This document shows, piece after piece, positions 10,125-21,827 of a stretch of 64,000 bases of DNA. Made by a program: the position numbers and the translations under genes. The first letter of the stretch is position 1. Every line of letters begins with the position of its first letter. Under the pieces are notes generated by a model, which was given only the letters and a program-made list of their open reading frames with translations, was not told the origin of the DNA and did no database searches. The DNA is from Doryteuthis pealeii (lineage: Eukaryota; Mollusca; Cephalopoda; Myopsida; Loliginidae), in NCBI GenBank assembly GCA_023376005.1, contig CM042180.1, forward strand, positions 45,194,245 through 45,258,244, in the 5' to 3' direction.

Positions 10125-10622
10125 TAAACAGCACCAAAGTATGGTATAGCCGTATTTAGTTGTGGTTGGTTTGGTTTGGTAACAGCACCGTTCGAAGGTA
10201 TAGCCGTAATTAGTTTAGTTCACAGCACCGTATAAGGTCTAGCCGTAGTTAGTTAGTTAGTGGTTTGGTTGAGTTGGTAACAGCACCGTTCGAAGGTATA
10301 GCCGTAATTAGTTTAGTTCTGGTTGATTTGGTTTGGTAACAGCACCGTTCGAAGGTATAGCCGTAATTAGTTTAGTTCTGGTTGATTTGGTTTGGTAACA
10401 GCACCGTTCGAAGGTATAGCCGTAATTAGTTTAGTTCTGGTTGATTTGATTTGGTAACAGCACCGTTCGAAGGTATAGCCGTAATTAGTTTAGTTCACAG
10501 CACCGTATAAGGTCTAGCCGTAGTTAGTTAGTTAGTGGTTTGGTTGAGTTGGTAACAGCACCGTTCGAAGGTATAGCCGTAATTAGTTTAGTTGTGGTTG
10601 ATTTGGGTTGTTTTGGGTTGCA
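10125..10622 (+). repeat. Minisatellite, short allele (about 6 units)
   Basis: Built from 'cagcaccgttcgaaggtata' and the related half-unit 'cagcaccgtataaggtctag', each followed by 'gccgtaattag'/'gccgtagttag' and a (GGTTT)-rich spacer. About six 'accgttcgaagg' units occur in mixed spacings of about 58 and 98 bases. The same flanks bracket a 32-unit homogeneous array in the second copy. Confidence 0.95.
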
Positions 10623-10699
10623 AAAAGTTAACCCTGCGACAGTCTATGACTGAAAGTATCAATAGGGGTGGCTTGTCCGAGGTTGCATTTAGTCGTTGG

Positions 10700-11210
10700 T
10701 ATTAAGAATTCTGGGGTATGGGGGTTATCGTCCCTTGTCTGCGAGCCTCTGTTTCAAACCAACCAATCATGAGTCAGCATACTTTAGCGCCAAACCCAAA
10801 AAGTGCAGACTCATTCAATCTCTTCTGCAACAGCAACGAAAGGGATCGGACCGTACAAAGGTCGCTCCTACTATATTACAACAGAACCGGAGTCTGACGC
10901 AAACAGAAGTCCATCTATATCCGAATTATAAACAGAAGGCCGTAGCAAGGGGCTCCGTTAATACCCCATATCCCAGGATAAACAGCTAAGTGACATTTAT
11001 ATAAATATTATATACATATTGTATACATATTATATACATATTATATATTTGACCGCAAACGAGACTAAAGTTTGCAACTTTATATTTAATACAGTCTTTT
11101 ATTCTTATCTTGTCGTTGTTTTACTTCTTTAACTCTTAACTCGTCTGCCACATTTGCGGTTAACTCCAGTCAAACCTAGGAGTACTGCCGCTAGTGTTAC
11201 TTTTCTTACA
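10700..11210 (+). mobile_element. Solo-LTR-like element, copy-1-specific insertion
   Basis: It lies between TTGG direct repeats (10696-10699 and 11211-11214). The second large copy reads straight through 'agtcgttggctccct' at about 34920 with one TTGG. The element is related along its length to 7470-7896 and ends in TTCTTACA opposite a TATTAAGAATTC start, a short imperfect inverted terminus as in LTRs. A TATA-rich insertion lies near 11000-11050. Confidence 0.65.
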
Positions 11211-11214
11211 TTGG

Positions 11215-12663
11215 CTCCCTAGTTGCTTTATTCTGGTGGTTAAAAGGTAATTACTATCGGCCTTCAAGGGTCAAAAGATAGCATTCTCTCTTGTTCCAGA
11301 AGCAAGGTATGGCTGAATCCGTCTTGTGTTATATTCTGTCCGTAAGCCTAATTCATAGGAAGAGAGAGTGCAAGACACTTACCTTTATGGGGTGGGCTGG
11401 AGCCAGCCGTCACCCTTAAAATGATACAACTAAAAAGAGGAAGAAGTAGCCACTGTCATGGCCTTTTAATAAAGTACACCACGTGACTAAAATGTTAGGG
11501 TAGGCTGCTGCTGGTGTGTGTCGGTGACACTCGACCCCTGTCCCCTTAGGGAACAAGTACCGGTGTAGACCGAAGATAATAACATAATAAAATTTCAATA
11601 AATAAAGTCAAAAAGGGAAAACGAATTAGGCGCCAATTCTTATGGAGCCAGTGATCGTCGCGTAGTAATTTTAACACGTAGTTCTGGAAATGCGACATAG
11701 GAAGTCGCCTCAAATGCTGAAGGGACTATTTTTGTTGGTAAAACTCAACAAAGAATTTTCTTTGAGAATTTCATCATCACCTGTGGGAAATTAGTATCCC
11801 ATATGAACCGATAAAAAAATACAAAAACAAAGACAATTAGATATTTGAAAGGAGGTTTTATCGTACGTAAGTTGCTAAACTGGGCCAACAAAAAAAACGT
11901 AGCCTCGTGTAGGCTTACGAAATATACTGTCCTTTGTGGTGTAGCGTTAGTTTGTGTTCGCCTGGTGGAGTTGTCTGCCCCTTTTAGTTTTATGATGCCT
12001 GCTAGGGCACCACTACCAGTATTTAAGCGCCGGTTTCAAAGCCTTTCGCTCTCTCTTGATAGTTTGCAGCAACTACGAGCCACATGGGGTAGATTCTATC
12101 TAAACCCTCTCGTGGGGCTCCGCCCCCCTTACATTACTGTAAGTTCTTTACAGCATGGTCTATCGCTAGTCTCATGTCTGTACTCTTTTATGTTATACTC
12201 TGTATCTTTCATGAATGTGTCTATCTTTATTTGTGTAACTCTGTTTACCTTATTATGAACGTTGTATCTACTGTTATCCATGTGCTGTGTTATTAAATGT
12301 TTGTCTATTAACCTTTGTCGGAGTTATTTGTATCCAAAGTATGTTGAACTTTAAACCCACGTTACAGTGGTAATAAAAGGTTTCTTGTACAGGAGGAAAG
12401 AAACGCATCTGCTTAGCTTGTCAGGTTTTGCCTGAACTAAGCTTAAAGAAGCATAGTCGCCATTGACGAGCAGATTTATAAGGTGTGTCTTGTTCTGTAT
12501 AGCGTCACCCATGCAAATTATGCCGACAGATATAAAAGGAGCTCGTTTTTTTTTTTTTTTTTTTTTGCCAGGGGACAGCAGCAATCTACATAGGAAGAAA
12601 GACAGTAGGCGTGACGTTATTGCTCCTAGAACTCACAAAACTTATCAAATAAACTTGATAACA
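11215..12663. other. Duplicated non-coding block, LTR-like features possible
   Basis: Matches 34935-36359. It contains 'accagtatttaagcgccgg' (TATA-like) and 'ggtaataaaaggtttcttg' (polyadenylation-like) about 375 bases apart, and a poly-T at 12547-12566. These could belong to an old LTR, but I found no paired copy to confirm it. The 137-codon frame at 11845-12258 is not conserved in the duplicate. Confidence 0.4.
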
Positions 12664-13306
12664 TCTTATTATAATGGAGATTGTGGGTTTGTCTGTCTGT
12701 AACCGAAACTATATTACTATACAAGTCACAATTCCCTTTGTTATTTACATCATATTCTCTATGATTTTATTTTTTATTTAAACCTCAATTATTAGTAAAA
12801 TTGTTTTACAACATTAAGACTGTTAACAATATCTACATACCAATAACATGCAATTATATTTATATATTCAACGAAATAGCGGTTTACAGTGTGAATGGGA
12901 AGGCTAATTTGCATATTGATCTTAAAAAATTTGATTTTATAAAAATATATGCTTAGTATTATTGATTTCTAAATTTGTTTGGTTTATCTTAATAAATATG
13001 AGCAAAAATCTCGGGATAAATCTTAACAGAAATCTATTAACATAAAGAAATAACTGTAATTTTATTCTTTTTTTTCCTATTTTAACTAAATAGTTAAATT
13101 TAGGGAAATTTACCACTGAAAGACGGGAGTAAGGGGAAATGGTGGAACGGTTAGTTCAAAGTTTTCTATTTTCCGATTATACCCCCTCTGTTCCATATAT
13201 TTTTATCTGAATTCTTATTCAGTTTCATTAGCCTTTCTAATTTAACATGATATTTATTATATTAAAACTTAAATACTTGCACCCGGAGGGGTGCATTATT
13301 TGCTAG
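12664..13306 (+). mobile_element. Non-autonomous Helitron, copy 1
   Basis: It starts TCTTATTATAATGG just after an A and ends CTAG just before a T, the A/T target preference of Helitrons with no target duplication. Near the 3' end is the hairpin TGCACCC-loop-GGGTGCA (one extra G in the loop here), about 8 bases before CTAG. Three more copies with the same termini lie at 25456, 26652 (minus) and 36360. There is no Rep/helicase coding, so it relies on an autonomous relative. Confidence 0.85.
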
Positions 13307-15984
13307 TCAGTATAAAGGCGATAGCGTTTCGTGTCCACGCGAATCAATGACAGTTACACTTGATTGAATTTCAACATCTAGTATGTTTGAAATACGCCTG
13401 TTCAAGGTTTAAGGTCGTAGCCAGTTATGTTTTGGCTGGTTCATTGGGGATTTCATATCTTTCAACATAATACCCTCTCACCTGCTAGACTCCACTGGGA
13501 ATAATCACGTCCCAGTGCGCCACCAACGTGTTTGTCCAACGCTAGCAGCTAGACCTGGCTTATATCGAGTTTTACCAACGTAGGCCTTAGTTTTTGCGCA
13601 CCGGATTAGACAAAGTTGTTTCTTGTATTTATCTTCTTTATATAAAATTCATTATACATTCAATATTTTTTTTCCGTTCACTAAAATTATTTCCAACAAT
13701 TTTCGGGGAAAAATTACGTCACGCAATTTAAATGGAGACGCCAACGTTACTCGACGTTTTAAAGTATGTCTTTTATAAGAAATATTATCTTAAACAGTTA
13801 CCTCCCTTTGACCATTGCCAAAACACGGAGGCCGTGGGTCCCTTGGCTATCTCCTGATGAGAAGCCTCGTGCGATTGGCTACGGGCCTTTGTCAGCGACC
13901 AATCAGAGCCTATATTACTAGGCCTAGTTTACCCACCAATTTTTGAGGGTTGATACTACGAATCTCCCTCTTTCCCCAGCAACAGAGGTCGAGGGACGAT
14001 GTGCTTTTGAAGCCTGCCAGCTATAGACGTTGACAATAACATGCTTAAAATCTGCCCAGGGAAAGAGCTGTAGACGTAGTAAAAGTCAAACTTCTAATTA
14101 CAAGAGACAGATAAGTTTCGCAAAAGCATTATTTTGCAAACCATTACACACTTCATTATTCTATTGTAACACATTGTAAACCTTGCATACACTTTGTATC
14201 TCAACTCACATATTGTATATTGTATTTTACATGTTCTTGTTGATTGATAAACGCTTCGTTTTATTGTAAAGCCTTGAGTTGTGTTCATTACCTGTTATCT
14301 TTATCCTTGTCTTTATCTTGTCTTCATAATTGCCAACGCTTTTTCACATATTTGAATATCAACAAAAACCGCCACATACCAAAAGCAGAGGCTCGCAGAC
14401 TTTTGTTCATTATTAATTTCTCTTTCTTTAAACGAACGAAGGCCCTGGTGAATGTTTCAGTGTTGGGTCAGTAAAACGAAGTCTGGGTGGACATAAGTCC
14501 AAAATGAGTTATCTTCCCTTGCTGTGGTTAGTTCGGTAGATAGGTGGCGTTGGTATTTGGCCACAAGCGGGAATTATGATTTCCTGCCTCTTTTCCACTC
14601 AGGCCGGCAACGAGTAAACATAGTCTAGGCGCCTGCCGCCTCTAAGCCTTGGGGGGCTTTGCCCCCCAAACCAGCTACCAGTAAGTGACATTCCCTACGA
14701 CGAAAGCGCACGCCTATTTCCTAATAATACGTTTATGTGTCTGTTTTGTATATCTTTGTCATGTATGTGTATCTCCGTCACTAACAGAATAGATGTGTTA
14801 TCCTTTCACACCTTTGTCTGAATGTTTTTTATGTATACTTATGGTGGTAGGTAAGGGCTGTTTGATGTTTTTGTATTAAGGTCAACAGGTCAATAATCAA
14901 TAAAATATTCAAACATTTAAAGACACCATAGAACATTCAATTACTGCAGGCACATGCATAAATAACAAGACTCAATATTAAAACAAACAACTTGTATGAG
15001 AAAAAGTTTACAAAAGGTAACGCATAATACCGAGCAAAGTTCTTTCAGTACTCTTGTGTACAAAATGTAATTTGTTTTTTTTAAGTTCATTATAAATGTA
15101 AATTATATTATAAGTTATGAAGTGAAGTGAGAAAGTAAGAGTTCAAAAGTCACGGCACAGTAGCAGTAGTACAAGTAATACTGATCTCGTAAAAGGTTGA
15201 TAAAGAGAGATAGACAGATATATGTTCATACCTTCTTATAAGTGAATGTGATTTTGTCTTACTTTAAAGTGACGTGGATTTGGTTAGAAGAATAATTTCT
15301 TTCTGGTTGGGATCCGAAAAGTTGGTTTATTTATAGTCCTCAGGTAGGCTCCAAAAGGGGTCTATTTTATAGATTTCCTTTTAGGCGCGAACGTCTCTGA
15401 TTGGTTCAAAATGTACAAATTTTTATTTTAATTTTCTTCTTTTACTAGGGTGCGCAATCCCCTGCGCAAACTATTAATTTTTGTCATTTGACTTTTGTTC
15501 GTCGTAGTAAGAACTTCCGGTTCACTACATACTCATGTACTCACATTGGGAGGTTACTTTAAGCCTTCCAACGTTAATATAACTTCCCCACATGTTATAG
15601 CAGCATCGGCTTATTAAGCATCACTTGTCAATGAAAATTGTGTTTTTTTTTCTCCATTTTTTTAATCAAATTCATTATTTTAAAAATTGCTTTCGAATCA
15701 GTATCCGAACTTGAAAACAGCGGAACTTACCGCCAAAAATTATCCCACTAGAATATTATTTTCCTACACCGGATCTGATGGTGAGGCTCCAGTTTTGGAT
15801 CTCTGAAGAGTATGTGGTATACTTTCATTGCCATTACTCCCATGGTCACAAATGGAATTTCAATTATTGAGGTCCCAGAACTATATGCATTTACCTAACC
15901 CCTCTCCCATTTAAGAGGAATTACGGGTTTAAAGGGGGGAGCCTCTTAAATCTTCTAGTTGTAGGCAAATTGTTCGGACGAAAG
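13307..15984. other. Duplicated non-coding block, no gene found
   Basis: Matches 37003-39660 closely. It contains GT/TA-poor mixed sequence, 'cttccaacgttaatataact' near 15570 and LINE-A-like scraps near 15775-15830 ('ctgatggtgaggctccag'). No open frame is preserved in both copies with a recognisable product. Confidence 0.5.
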
Positions 15985-16770
15985 AAGACAAACTATTGGA
16001 AATTCCATTGCTAATTATCTCCCCCTACCGCCAGAGGGCGAATGCCAACATCGCATGTTGGCGCCAAATACCAAAACTTCACTTATCAGGGATCCGTTAT
16101 TGGAGAGAGACGTCAAAATAAACGCTCTCATCACTTAGCCCAAAAACAGGGCTTACTTATCGCAAAGCAATACTGGAGAAGAGACATAAGACACCAAGCT
16201 CTCATTACAAAGCCCCAAAACAGGGTCCACTTATCACAAGAACTTTACAACCAGATTCCTTCTAAGGCATAGTATCTGCATACTGCATAAAGGCCGGTAC
16301 TACTGCACACTGACCAAAGGAAGAACAACTACCGAGACGAAGCGTCTTTTCTACATTTTCCACCGACGAGAAGAAAACCGTGCTATCACCAGTACTACAA
16401 GAAATTCCTCCACAGATAAGTCAGTAGCAAATACCATTAAATTTGCAACAATTATATGTAATTTTTTGTCAATACAATACAAATTGCCTACAACTACGGA
16501 GAAATAAGGGCTCCTTCGAATCCGTAAATACTCTCAAATCTCACAATGGAAATTTAATACATGTATTGACAAATAATACAAGAATTGTTGCAAATTTTAT
16601 TGGCATTTGCTACGAGACTTATCTGTGAGGTTAAATACTGTTCGTGGAGAAGTGGTGATAACAGGGGTATTCTGGTCGCTGGTTGGAATGTTGTTAAGAC
16701 GCTTCATCAGGTCGTTTCTCGTTCTTCAGTCTTCTGTAGTATGCTATTGTATCAGCCGTTGAACTCTTCA
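15985..16770. repeat. Dispersed repeat D2, inverted pair
   Basis: A plus-strand D2 copy (15985-16555) is followed immediately by a minus-strand one (16556-16770). They face each other around 'acaatggaaatttaatacat'. In the second duplication copy the plus-strand member is missing ('agacaaacacacaatgg' at about 39655), so it was inserted in or deleted from one copy. Confidence 0.65.
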
Positions 16771-16795
16771 TAAAATAGAGGTAGACATTCATATG

Positions 16796-16798
<3 letters not shown>

Positions 16799-16862
<64 letters not shown>

Positions 16863-16882
16863 TCTCTCTCTCTCTCTCTCCT
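16799..16882. repeat. (CT)n microsatellite
   Basis: About 80 bases of CT with one TCTTCTCTTC break. The counterpart at 40207-40276 is followed by the same 'ctttcattttcttctaactt'. Confidence 0.95.
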
Positions 16883-16945
16883 TTCATTTTCTTCTAACTT
16901 ATCTCTGCTTCCTCCAAAATCTTCATTTATTTTGACGCTCTATCT

Positions 16946-17200
16946 CTCTACTTTTCTAGGGGAGTGAACGGCATGTCCACTGGAAACTCTCTGCAGTGAC
17001 GTGAAGACGAACGCCCCCTCCATCGCCCCCCCGTCCCCGCCCCCCGCCCATCGACGGGTTCGAACGTCCCGGTGAAAAGAAGCAAAAGAGAATTGAAAAG
17101 AAGACTCAGCGCCCTATGCTAAAGTCGGAAAAAACTGGGCGGTTAATTGCAAACACCGGAAATTAGAGATTTAAAAATACGACTAAACAATCCATAATAA
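16946..17200. other. GC-richer spacer after the duplication boundary
   Basis: Homology to the second copy ends near 16945. The next 110 bases are unusually C/G rich ('cgccccccgtccccgc') and hold no recognisable gene. Confidence 0.5.
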
Positions 17201-18200
17201 TGGATTGAAGAAGAAGAAATGAACGAAGATAGAATGAACGAAGGAATGATGAATGAATGAGTGAAAGAAAAGAAGAAGAGAGAATGAAGAGAAGAAGGAG
17301 AAGAAAGGAATTGAAAGAGTGAAAGAAGAAGAAAAAAGACAGAATGAAGGAGTGAAGAAGAAAAAAAGAAAAAGAATGAAGGAGTGAAAGAGAAGAAGAA
17401 GAAAAGAGAATGAAAGAAGAAGAAGATGAAGAGTGAAAGAAGAAGAAGAAGAAAAAGAGAAATTGAAGAAGAATGGAGGAGTGAAGAGTCAGAAAGAAGA
17501 AAAAAAGATGATGAAGAAGCAATGGGATGAAGTAGGAAGGAAGAAAGACGAACAAAGAAGCAAGAGACAGAGAATGGAAGGCAGTGAGAGATGACTAGAA
17601 GAAATAACGAACAGAAGAATCAAGAAGAAGGAGGGTGAAAGGAAGAAGAAGAAAAAGAGAATGAAGAAGAATGGAGAGTTGAAAGAAGAAGAAGAAGCAA
17701 AAGAAGAATGAAGAAGATGAGGAGTGACAAGAAGAACAAGAAAAGAGATAGTAAGGTGTAACAAGTGAAGATGAAGAATGAAGAAGAAAAAAGAAGAAGA
17801 AGAAGAAGAAGAAGAAAGAATGAAGAAGAAGAATGAAGGAGGAAAGAAGAAGAAGAAGAAATAATGAAGGAGTGAAAGAGAATAATGAGTGAAAGAAGAA
17901 GAAGAAGAAAAAGAGAAGAAAAATGGAGGAATGAAGAAGAAGAGGAATGAAGGAGAGAAAGAAAAGAAGAAGAAAGAAGAAGAAGGGTGAACAAGTGAAG
18001 AAGAAGTAAGAAGAAGAAGAAAGGAATGAGAAAGAAGTGAAGAAGAAGAAGAAGAAGAAGAAGAATAAGCAAGAAGAAGAAGAAGAAGAAGAAGAAGAAG
18101 AAAAGGAAGAAGAAGAAGAAGAAGAAGAATGAAGGAGTGAAGAAGAAAGAAGAAAATAAAGAGAAGGAGAATAGAAGAAGAAGAAGAAGAAGAAGAAACC
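17200..18200. repeat. Polypurine GAA-rich tract (about 1 kb)
   Basis: The plus strand is almost all purine: (GAA)n with recurrent 'gaatgaaggagtgaa'. The minus strand therefore has open frames of up to 244 codons that are nothing but Phe/Ser/Leu runs, so I reject them as genes. Such mirror-rich purine tracts can form triplex DNA. Confidence 0.95.
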
Positions 18201-18284
18201 ATTTGTATATTCTTGAAGGACAAAATAATGCGAGGTGAATTCTGAGTGAAGAACTTATGGTATGTAAAAAGTTATTGGTGAAGT

Positions 18285-18660
18285 GGCCATATTGTCGGAA
18301 TCAGCCGGATCAGCGTAGGGATTCCTATGCCTTTTTCGCTAGCACTAACCAGGGAGATGTTTTGCATTGGTAAAGCGCCACATCTACGCGTCAGCGTCCA
18401 CCACTTATAACCGCACAGATATCAGATTACCCAAATCTGCTCTTAATATCACTCACGTATGTTCCTATACCCACTGTATTGGGCTGGGCACAAGGCAATC
18501 GTTTTAACATGGGCCGACTCAGCTAAGCCGAAGCTCATGGGTGAAAGAGACAAAATGCGACTTCGATCCTTCGGCATTCCACAAACGAGAGGGCGCCTTC
18601 AGGCGCCTGGGCAGACTCAGACGCCGCTGACCGCTTTAAGTCAAGGGTAAGACGCGCCTA
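18285..18660. mobile_element. Two SINE-like repeat fragments
   Basis: 18285-18420 resembles the body of the 51441-51672 SINE ('ttttcgctagcactaacc', 'agggagat', 'agcgccaca'). 18500-18660 ('agccgaagctcatggg', 'cggcattcc', 'cgccttcaggcgcctggg') matches the reverse complement of about 48870-48990. No tRNA-like head is intact. Confidence 0.5.
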
Positions 18661-20890
18661 GGATACTGTACGCTATTAACTTAGTAAAGATCCAGGCCGA
18701 TAGCGCACTGACCCCACCCCGCTTGAAGCGGTCTACATACCAATCTGTTCAGGAAACACATTTGCTGAGTGAACCTCAAAAACTAATACAGAATATTTTG
18801 TCACACTTTGGCCTTCATTTGAGGAAATACATTTCAATTTTTGAAGATGTGTTATCATGGTTACAGCTATCTATATTTGGTAAAAAGCAAAATATCTGGA
18901 TAAGTGTCTCGTGAGTGATGGGGGCGGGAGACATATTTTTTAATTGAATTAATTAGTTATAATAATTTTATTGTTTTTTCAAAAGTATTAATTGCGTTAA
19001 ATTGAATAGCGAGGCGTAAAAAATCCTGTAAAAAAAGAAAATACAACATTGAAATTGTTTTTTTTGTTTTTGTTTTTTTTACAGATCTGTGCTGGATACA
19101 TAACAGTAACTAAGATGAGTTAAATGCGATATAAAAAGGTAAACAGATTTAGAAAAAATATAGTAGAGCTGATTAATATGAGATATTGGGATCCTTTCAA
19201 AGCGATTTGGAAAGAAGGTGCTGTTATAATATACTATGTCCAATTCCTGGATCTCCTTTGAATGTAAGCTCTCTACGCGATACATTAACTATTTCCGCAA
19301 CAAATTATTACCTTATAATATTTATTCGTTTCGTTTAAAATGACAATCTTTTCTGTTTAATATTGAATTTGCTAAAATTTTCTAACCAATTTCTAATACG
19401 GCCTAAATGTTTGTCGAAACGAGGATCTTCTGGCGCATTTTAACCGACAATTTTAATGCTATTTCCTCAATAATAGTGCAAGTAAAGAGATCTAGTTTTT
19501 GGCTATCAGTATTTTTTTTTGAGAAGAGATTTTATATTTTTCAAAAACGGGAGAAATAATCTAACCAGATTGGGTAACGAGTTTTTGTTAGACCGGACGA
19601 AGGCTGCGCTGGACGTTTACCCAAATATCGCATATTTTACCATAGGAAAAAAAAGATAATGTCTTCTCTACAAGATTAGCAAGTCTTAACTAATCCTTGA
19701 AATGTCGTTGGTATACTCTCTTTACTTCTAATTCTCTTCTGCTATCTTTGGTATCTTACGTTGCTACTTCTAGCGTCTGGACTTCGTCTTCGGGGACCTT
19801 CGTGTCTGATTTCCCATGGGGATTTTTTGAACCGGTATTGTGCAGTTTTAGATAATAAACACAAGCATTCGTTTTAACTTGATCACTATTTTTTCGAAAA
19901 TCCACACCAGACTAACTGCGCAGATTGATATAAGGAGCAGTGCAACTTAATACGATCTTACCACTTCGTGGTTTGGCGACAATGACAAAACTCTTCCTAA
20001 TCCTCCACAACGAGAGATGGGTTCCTCACCGAGATTTCATGGTACCACCGGAAGCGGGTGGGAATGAAGTCAAGCCGTGTCAGCTCAATCCTTCAAGAAC
20101 CGCCGGCTGCACACTTATAAACAGCCATTTGATTTTCTACACTACTGTGAATAAGTGTAGGGTACTAACAATATTGATCAAAGGCTCAAAGTACCCCAAC
20201 GTGGGTACATATATAATGAAATATTCGACAAAAGAAGTTATATAATAATAACATAATATTGACTTTATTTAGTGAGCACGTGGAGAAAATACTACATGAA
20301 GGTATATACATAAACTCATGATAAGGTACAGTGAGATATATGAACAGTACGTAAATATACACAAAGGAATTAGAACTAAGTCGTAACAAGTGAAAAGATT
20401 TACACGTACAAATAAGTCACTTACTGCTGGTTAAGTTGGGGGGGCAAATCCTCCCCACTTATGGATAGACACACGTGTTTTATGCCATGTGGACGTGGTT
20501 GCCGGACTGAAAGAAAGAGAGGGATTTTCTCTCGGGCTACAGTTTAAATAATACAGCAGGCCCACATTATCGGCGAAAAATCTGCAAGGGATAGATAACC
20601 ATATTGGACTCAATGTCCTCCAACAGGCGGACAGAACGCTACAGTAACCAATTGTAATTGGTGGCCCTTGGAACAGTCCTCAAGAGTTTGGTTTGAGTTG
20701 GAAATAAGAAGAAAGAATCCAAACAACAGCATTGTTATAGATTGGCTAAAATACTGAGAAAGCCCATTGAGACGATCCAGGAAAACTTGTAGTCACTCAG
20801 CCCCAACAATACAATCAACACAACTAGTACAAGGGAGTACAAATCATTGATATATACTATATAATAGTAATATATAGATAATATTATATA
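18661..20890. other. No gene recognised
   Basis: AT-rich sequence with short open frames lacking motifs. 20185-20270 ('caacgtgggtacatatataa', 'gacaaaagaagttatataat', 'gactttatt') is a dispersed repeat also seen at about 4210-4275. 'gcttcccaca/ccttccaacg' type relatives lie at about 15570 and 39230. Confidence 0.5.
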
Positions 20891-20945
20891 ATAGTTATTT
20901 AAGATATTTGAAAAACAAGTGGTCAAAAATTAGGTGAATTTATTT

Positions 20946-20989
20946 ATCGACGTTTAAACGTTTCGGTTTCTTTAAACCTTCCTCAGGAT
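20946..20989 (-). ncRNA. Hammerhead ribozyme motif, damaged core
   Basis: On the minus strand: GAT-flanked stem I; CTGAGGA where the core should be CUGANGA followed by a helix; helix GGTTT/AAACC; GAAA; self-complementary CGTTTAAACG as stem III; TC; GAT/ATC closing pairs. The perfectly palindromic stem III would favour a dimeric fold, as reported for Penelope hammerheads. Confidence 0.6.
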
Positions 20990-21087
20990 GTATTAGGGGT
21001 GAAGAAATTGATTGGATGCTATTATAGATGAACAGGAGATAAAAAATCTATAAAGCATTCCATCAACTTTTCTTTAACGCCTTATAC

Positions 21088-21131
21088 ATCCTGATGAAGG
21101 TTTAAAGAAACCGAAACGTTTAAGCGTCGAT
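21088..21131 (+). ncRNA. Hammerhead ribozyme motif, intact core
   Basis: ATC (21088-21090) pairs with GAT (21129-21131). CTGATGA is at 21091-21097; stem II GGTTT/AAACC with one extra A is at 21098-21112; GAAA at 21113-21116; CGTTTAAGCG as stem III; TC at 21127-21128, the expected cleavage site. All conserved core positions are present. Stem I is only 3 bp, so activity is uncertain. Confidence 0.65.
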
Positions 21132-21491
21132 AAATAAATTCACCTCATTTTTGGAACACTTGTTTTTTCAAATTTCTTAATATTGTCGATTTATTTCCAT
21201 ATTTACTCCCTAATATATACATAAATATATCATTGATACAAGATGTCGCTAAATTCCTTATTTCTAGTCTTTTTTTACTTTGCTCATTTTGTATGTACAA
21301 CTTTTACAACTAATTTCCACAAGAATCATTTCCCCATCTAAGCACCACCATTCCAAGCATAGGCCTTCCGCCATCATTCAAATAAACTAATCCTGCCCAT
21401 CTCAAAATAAGACACCAACCCTTCCCTCCTAATTGATAGATTAAAAGAGATGTTTCTTTGGAAATTCTCAGTAAGGTGTCATGTTCTTGTG

Positions 21492-21538
21492 ATTACTGAA
21501 GATCCGTAGTAAAACGGTTGAAATAAATTTATTGTAAT
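21492..21538 (+). ncRNA. Hammerhead-like motif, one base short
   Basis: CTGAAGA (21496-21502), hairpin CCGT/ACGG, GAAA (21520-21523), self-complementary ATAAATTTAT, then T and GTAAT. GTAAT would pair with ATTAC, but the C of that arm is also the first core base, so the motif looks like a hammerhead that lost one nucleotide. Treat it as a candidate relic. Confidence 0.4.
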
Positions 21539-21539
21539 G

Positions 21540-21606
21540 AAGCAAGTTTAGAGTTTTTTCTCTTCATTATTGTATATTATATATAATATATATATATATA
21601 TATAGA

Positions 21607-21644
<38 letters not shown>

Positions 21645-21717
21645 ACACTTAGGATATTGCAAAACGAAATATTTAGAAGAGGAATTTAATATCATTGAAT
21701 ATATATATATATATAAT

Positions 21718-21748
<31 letters not shown>

Positions 21749-21827
21749 GAATGATTTATTTATGTTGGATGTTTGTTTATTTATAGAAGCATTGCTGGAT
21801 AAAGTATGTATATAAATTTTTTATATT
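21540..21827. repeat. (TA)n and (GA)n microsatellites
   Basis: TA runs at about 21573-21603 and 21696-21750, and GA runs at about 21604-21644. Confidence 0.9.

Larger units (their letters stand above)
1108..16945 (+). repeat. Large direct duplication, copy 1
   Basis: This stretch is collinear with about 22690-40340. Matching blocks include the LINE-A end plus GT-rich region (1108-2400 with 22690-24006), the sequence from 'acgtctctcagtatcagtg' (5370 with 27569), the SINEs, the solo-LTR-like element at 7470, the minisatellite, the Helitron and the sequence up to the CT tract (16880-16945 with 40276-40340). The part at about 2400-5370 has no counterpart at 24006-27569. By eye the copies are nearly identical over long blocks, with scattered single-base indels. 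See copy 2 for the alternative explanation that these are two haplotypes. Confidence 0.85.
20895..21185. mobile_element. Penelope-like terminal inverted pair
   Basis: Inverted arms of about 100 bases share 'aagtg..caaaaat..ggtgaatttatttatcgacg', 'cgtttcggtttctttaaacc' and 'tcctcaggatgtat' types. Each arm carries a hammerhead core, and a centre of about 70 bases separates them. Paired inverted ends bearing hammerhead motifs are characteristic of Penelope-like retroelements. No RT/GIY-YIG coding is seen, so this is a terminal remnant. Confidence 0.65.

Noticed and set aside
17163..18223. Open frames of 130-244 codons on the minus strand
   Set aside because: Low-complexity Ser/Phe/Leu runs from a GAA tract; no start context, domain or splice signals.
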